A stretch of DNA of 64,000 nt from Candidatus Accumulibacter affinis (lineage in GTDB: Bacteria; Pseudomonadota; Gammaproteobacteria; Burkholderiales; Rhodocyclaceae), in the NCBI GenBank assembly GCA_016713625.1, contig JADJOT010000002.1:1-64000 (forward strand). The letters run 5' to 3'. The number at the start of each line of letters is the position of its first letter. The first letter of the stretch is position 1. The position numbers were made by a program, and so were the translations under genes. Under the pieces are notes generated by a model. That model saw only the letters and a program-made list of their open reading frames with translations. It did no database searches and was not told where the DNA came from. Positions 63,717-64,000 of this stretch are shown here, in pieces.

Positions 63717-64000
63717 ATGGCGAACAGCACCCACGTCTGGCCAATCCCCTTGATTCGACATTTCAACGCCATCCTTTCCAGCAGCGCCCGCCAGCTGTGG
63801 CGGCTGGCGCTCGTGCTGTTTGCGAACCGCGTCTGTGCGCAGCCTGCGGCCGCCGAAATGCCGGGCGTTTCCGCGAGTCTGCTGCTGCAGACCGTTCTCG
63901 CCCTGGTGGTGGTCATCGGCGTACTGTTCCTGGCCGCCTACCTGCTGCGCAAGCTCAATGGCGGTCGCGGATTCGGCAGCACTGGCCCCTTGCGCGTCGT
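63717..64000 (+). CDS. fliO: Flagellar protein FliO, 5' part (runs off the window)
   Basis: Begins MANSTHVWPIPLIRHFNAIL. A hydrophobic/export-like segment (LWRLALVLFANRVCAQPAAAE) is followed by the membrane helix SLLLQTVLALVVVIGVLFLAAYLLRKL and the GFG...GPLRVV start of the cytoplasmic domain. FliO helps assemble the FliPQR export gate. The ATG lies 30 bp after the IS66 element and 22 bp after the target duplicate. Its native upstream signals were separated from fliN by the insertion. Continues past 64000. Confidence 0.85.
   Translation, partial: MANSTHVWPIPLIRHFNAILSSSARQLWRLALVLFANRVCAQPAAAEMPGVSASLLLQTVLALVVVIGVLFLAAYLLRKLNGGRGFGSTGPLRV

Overview
The window looks like a contig from a high-GC betaproteobacterium of the Rhodocyclales, most like 'Candidatus Accumulibacter'. 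This is an inference from a cyanophycin synthetase pair with its DUF1854/ABC partners, a circularly permuted two-piece tmRNA with tag ANDERFALAA, and a flrBC/fli flagellar cluster. Many genes carry one-base frameshifts, often in homopolymers, and two poly-G tracts sit inside genes. Part of the apparent gene decay is therefore probably sequencing or assembly error, and calls marked pseudogene should be read with that in mind.

Layout. 1-9.4 kb (minus strand): a cyanophycin cluster, transcribed ABC transporter, DUF1854 protein, cphA', cphA, with a spermidine-synthase-like gene upstream. 9.8-12.2 kb: a toxin-antitoxin island (brnTA, a ParE/antitoxin pair, a small HTH regulator, a broken XRE gene). 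12.15-17.9 kb: a chromosomal integron with a truncated intI under a LexA-box promoter and four cassettes delimited by attC sites. The cassettes carry HEPN-like + J-domain genes, an unknown gene, an exported amidohydrolase, and a membrane GAF protein + small ORF. 17.9-23.2 kb: a truncated IS110 element, an orphan brnA, and an IS91-family element into which an IS66-type element carrying a DUF4338/DruA gene has inserted.

23.4-47.1 kb is mostly chromosomal: a CaiB-type CoA transferase, two DVFSGRPNP-family proteins, an HDOD protein, a membrane spermidine-synthase-like protein, and a pyruvyltransferase with a Wzx-type flippase (exopolysaccharide). It continues with a QseBC/PmrAB-like two-component system and an HtrA protease preceded by a PmrA-type box. 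Two diguanylate cyclases follow (one fused to hemerythrin), then a fructosamine-kinase-like gene, a CorA-like protein, a P-type ATPase with missing segments, and a phosphotransferase-AAA fusion.

47.2-64 kb: permuted tmRNA, then fliE (behind a sigma-54 promoter), flrC and flrB on the minus strand, and fliF-G-H-I-J-K-L-M-N-O on the plus strand. The fli operon is interrupted by a DDE-transposase IS between fliJ and fliK, and by a second copy of the DruA-carrying IS66 element between fliN and fliO. Both IS66 copies have matching terminal inverted repeats and perfect 8-bp target duplications. They lie in inverted orientation about 38.5 kb apart.
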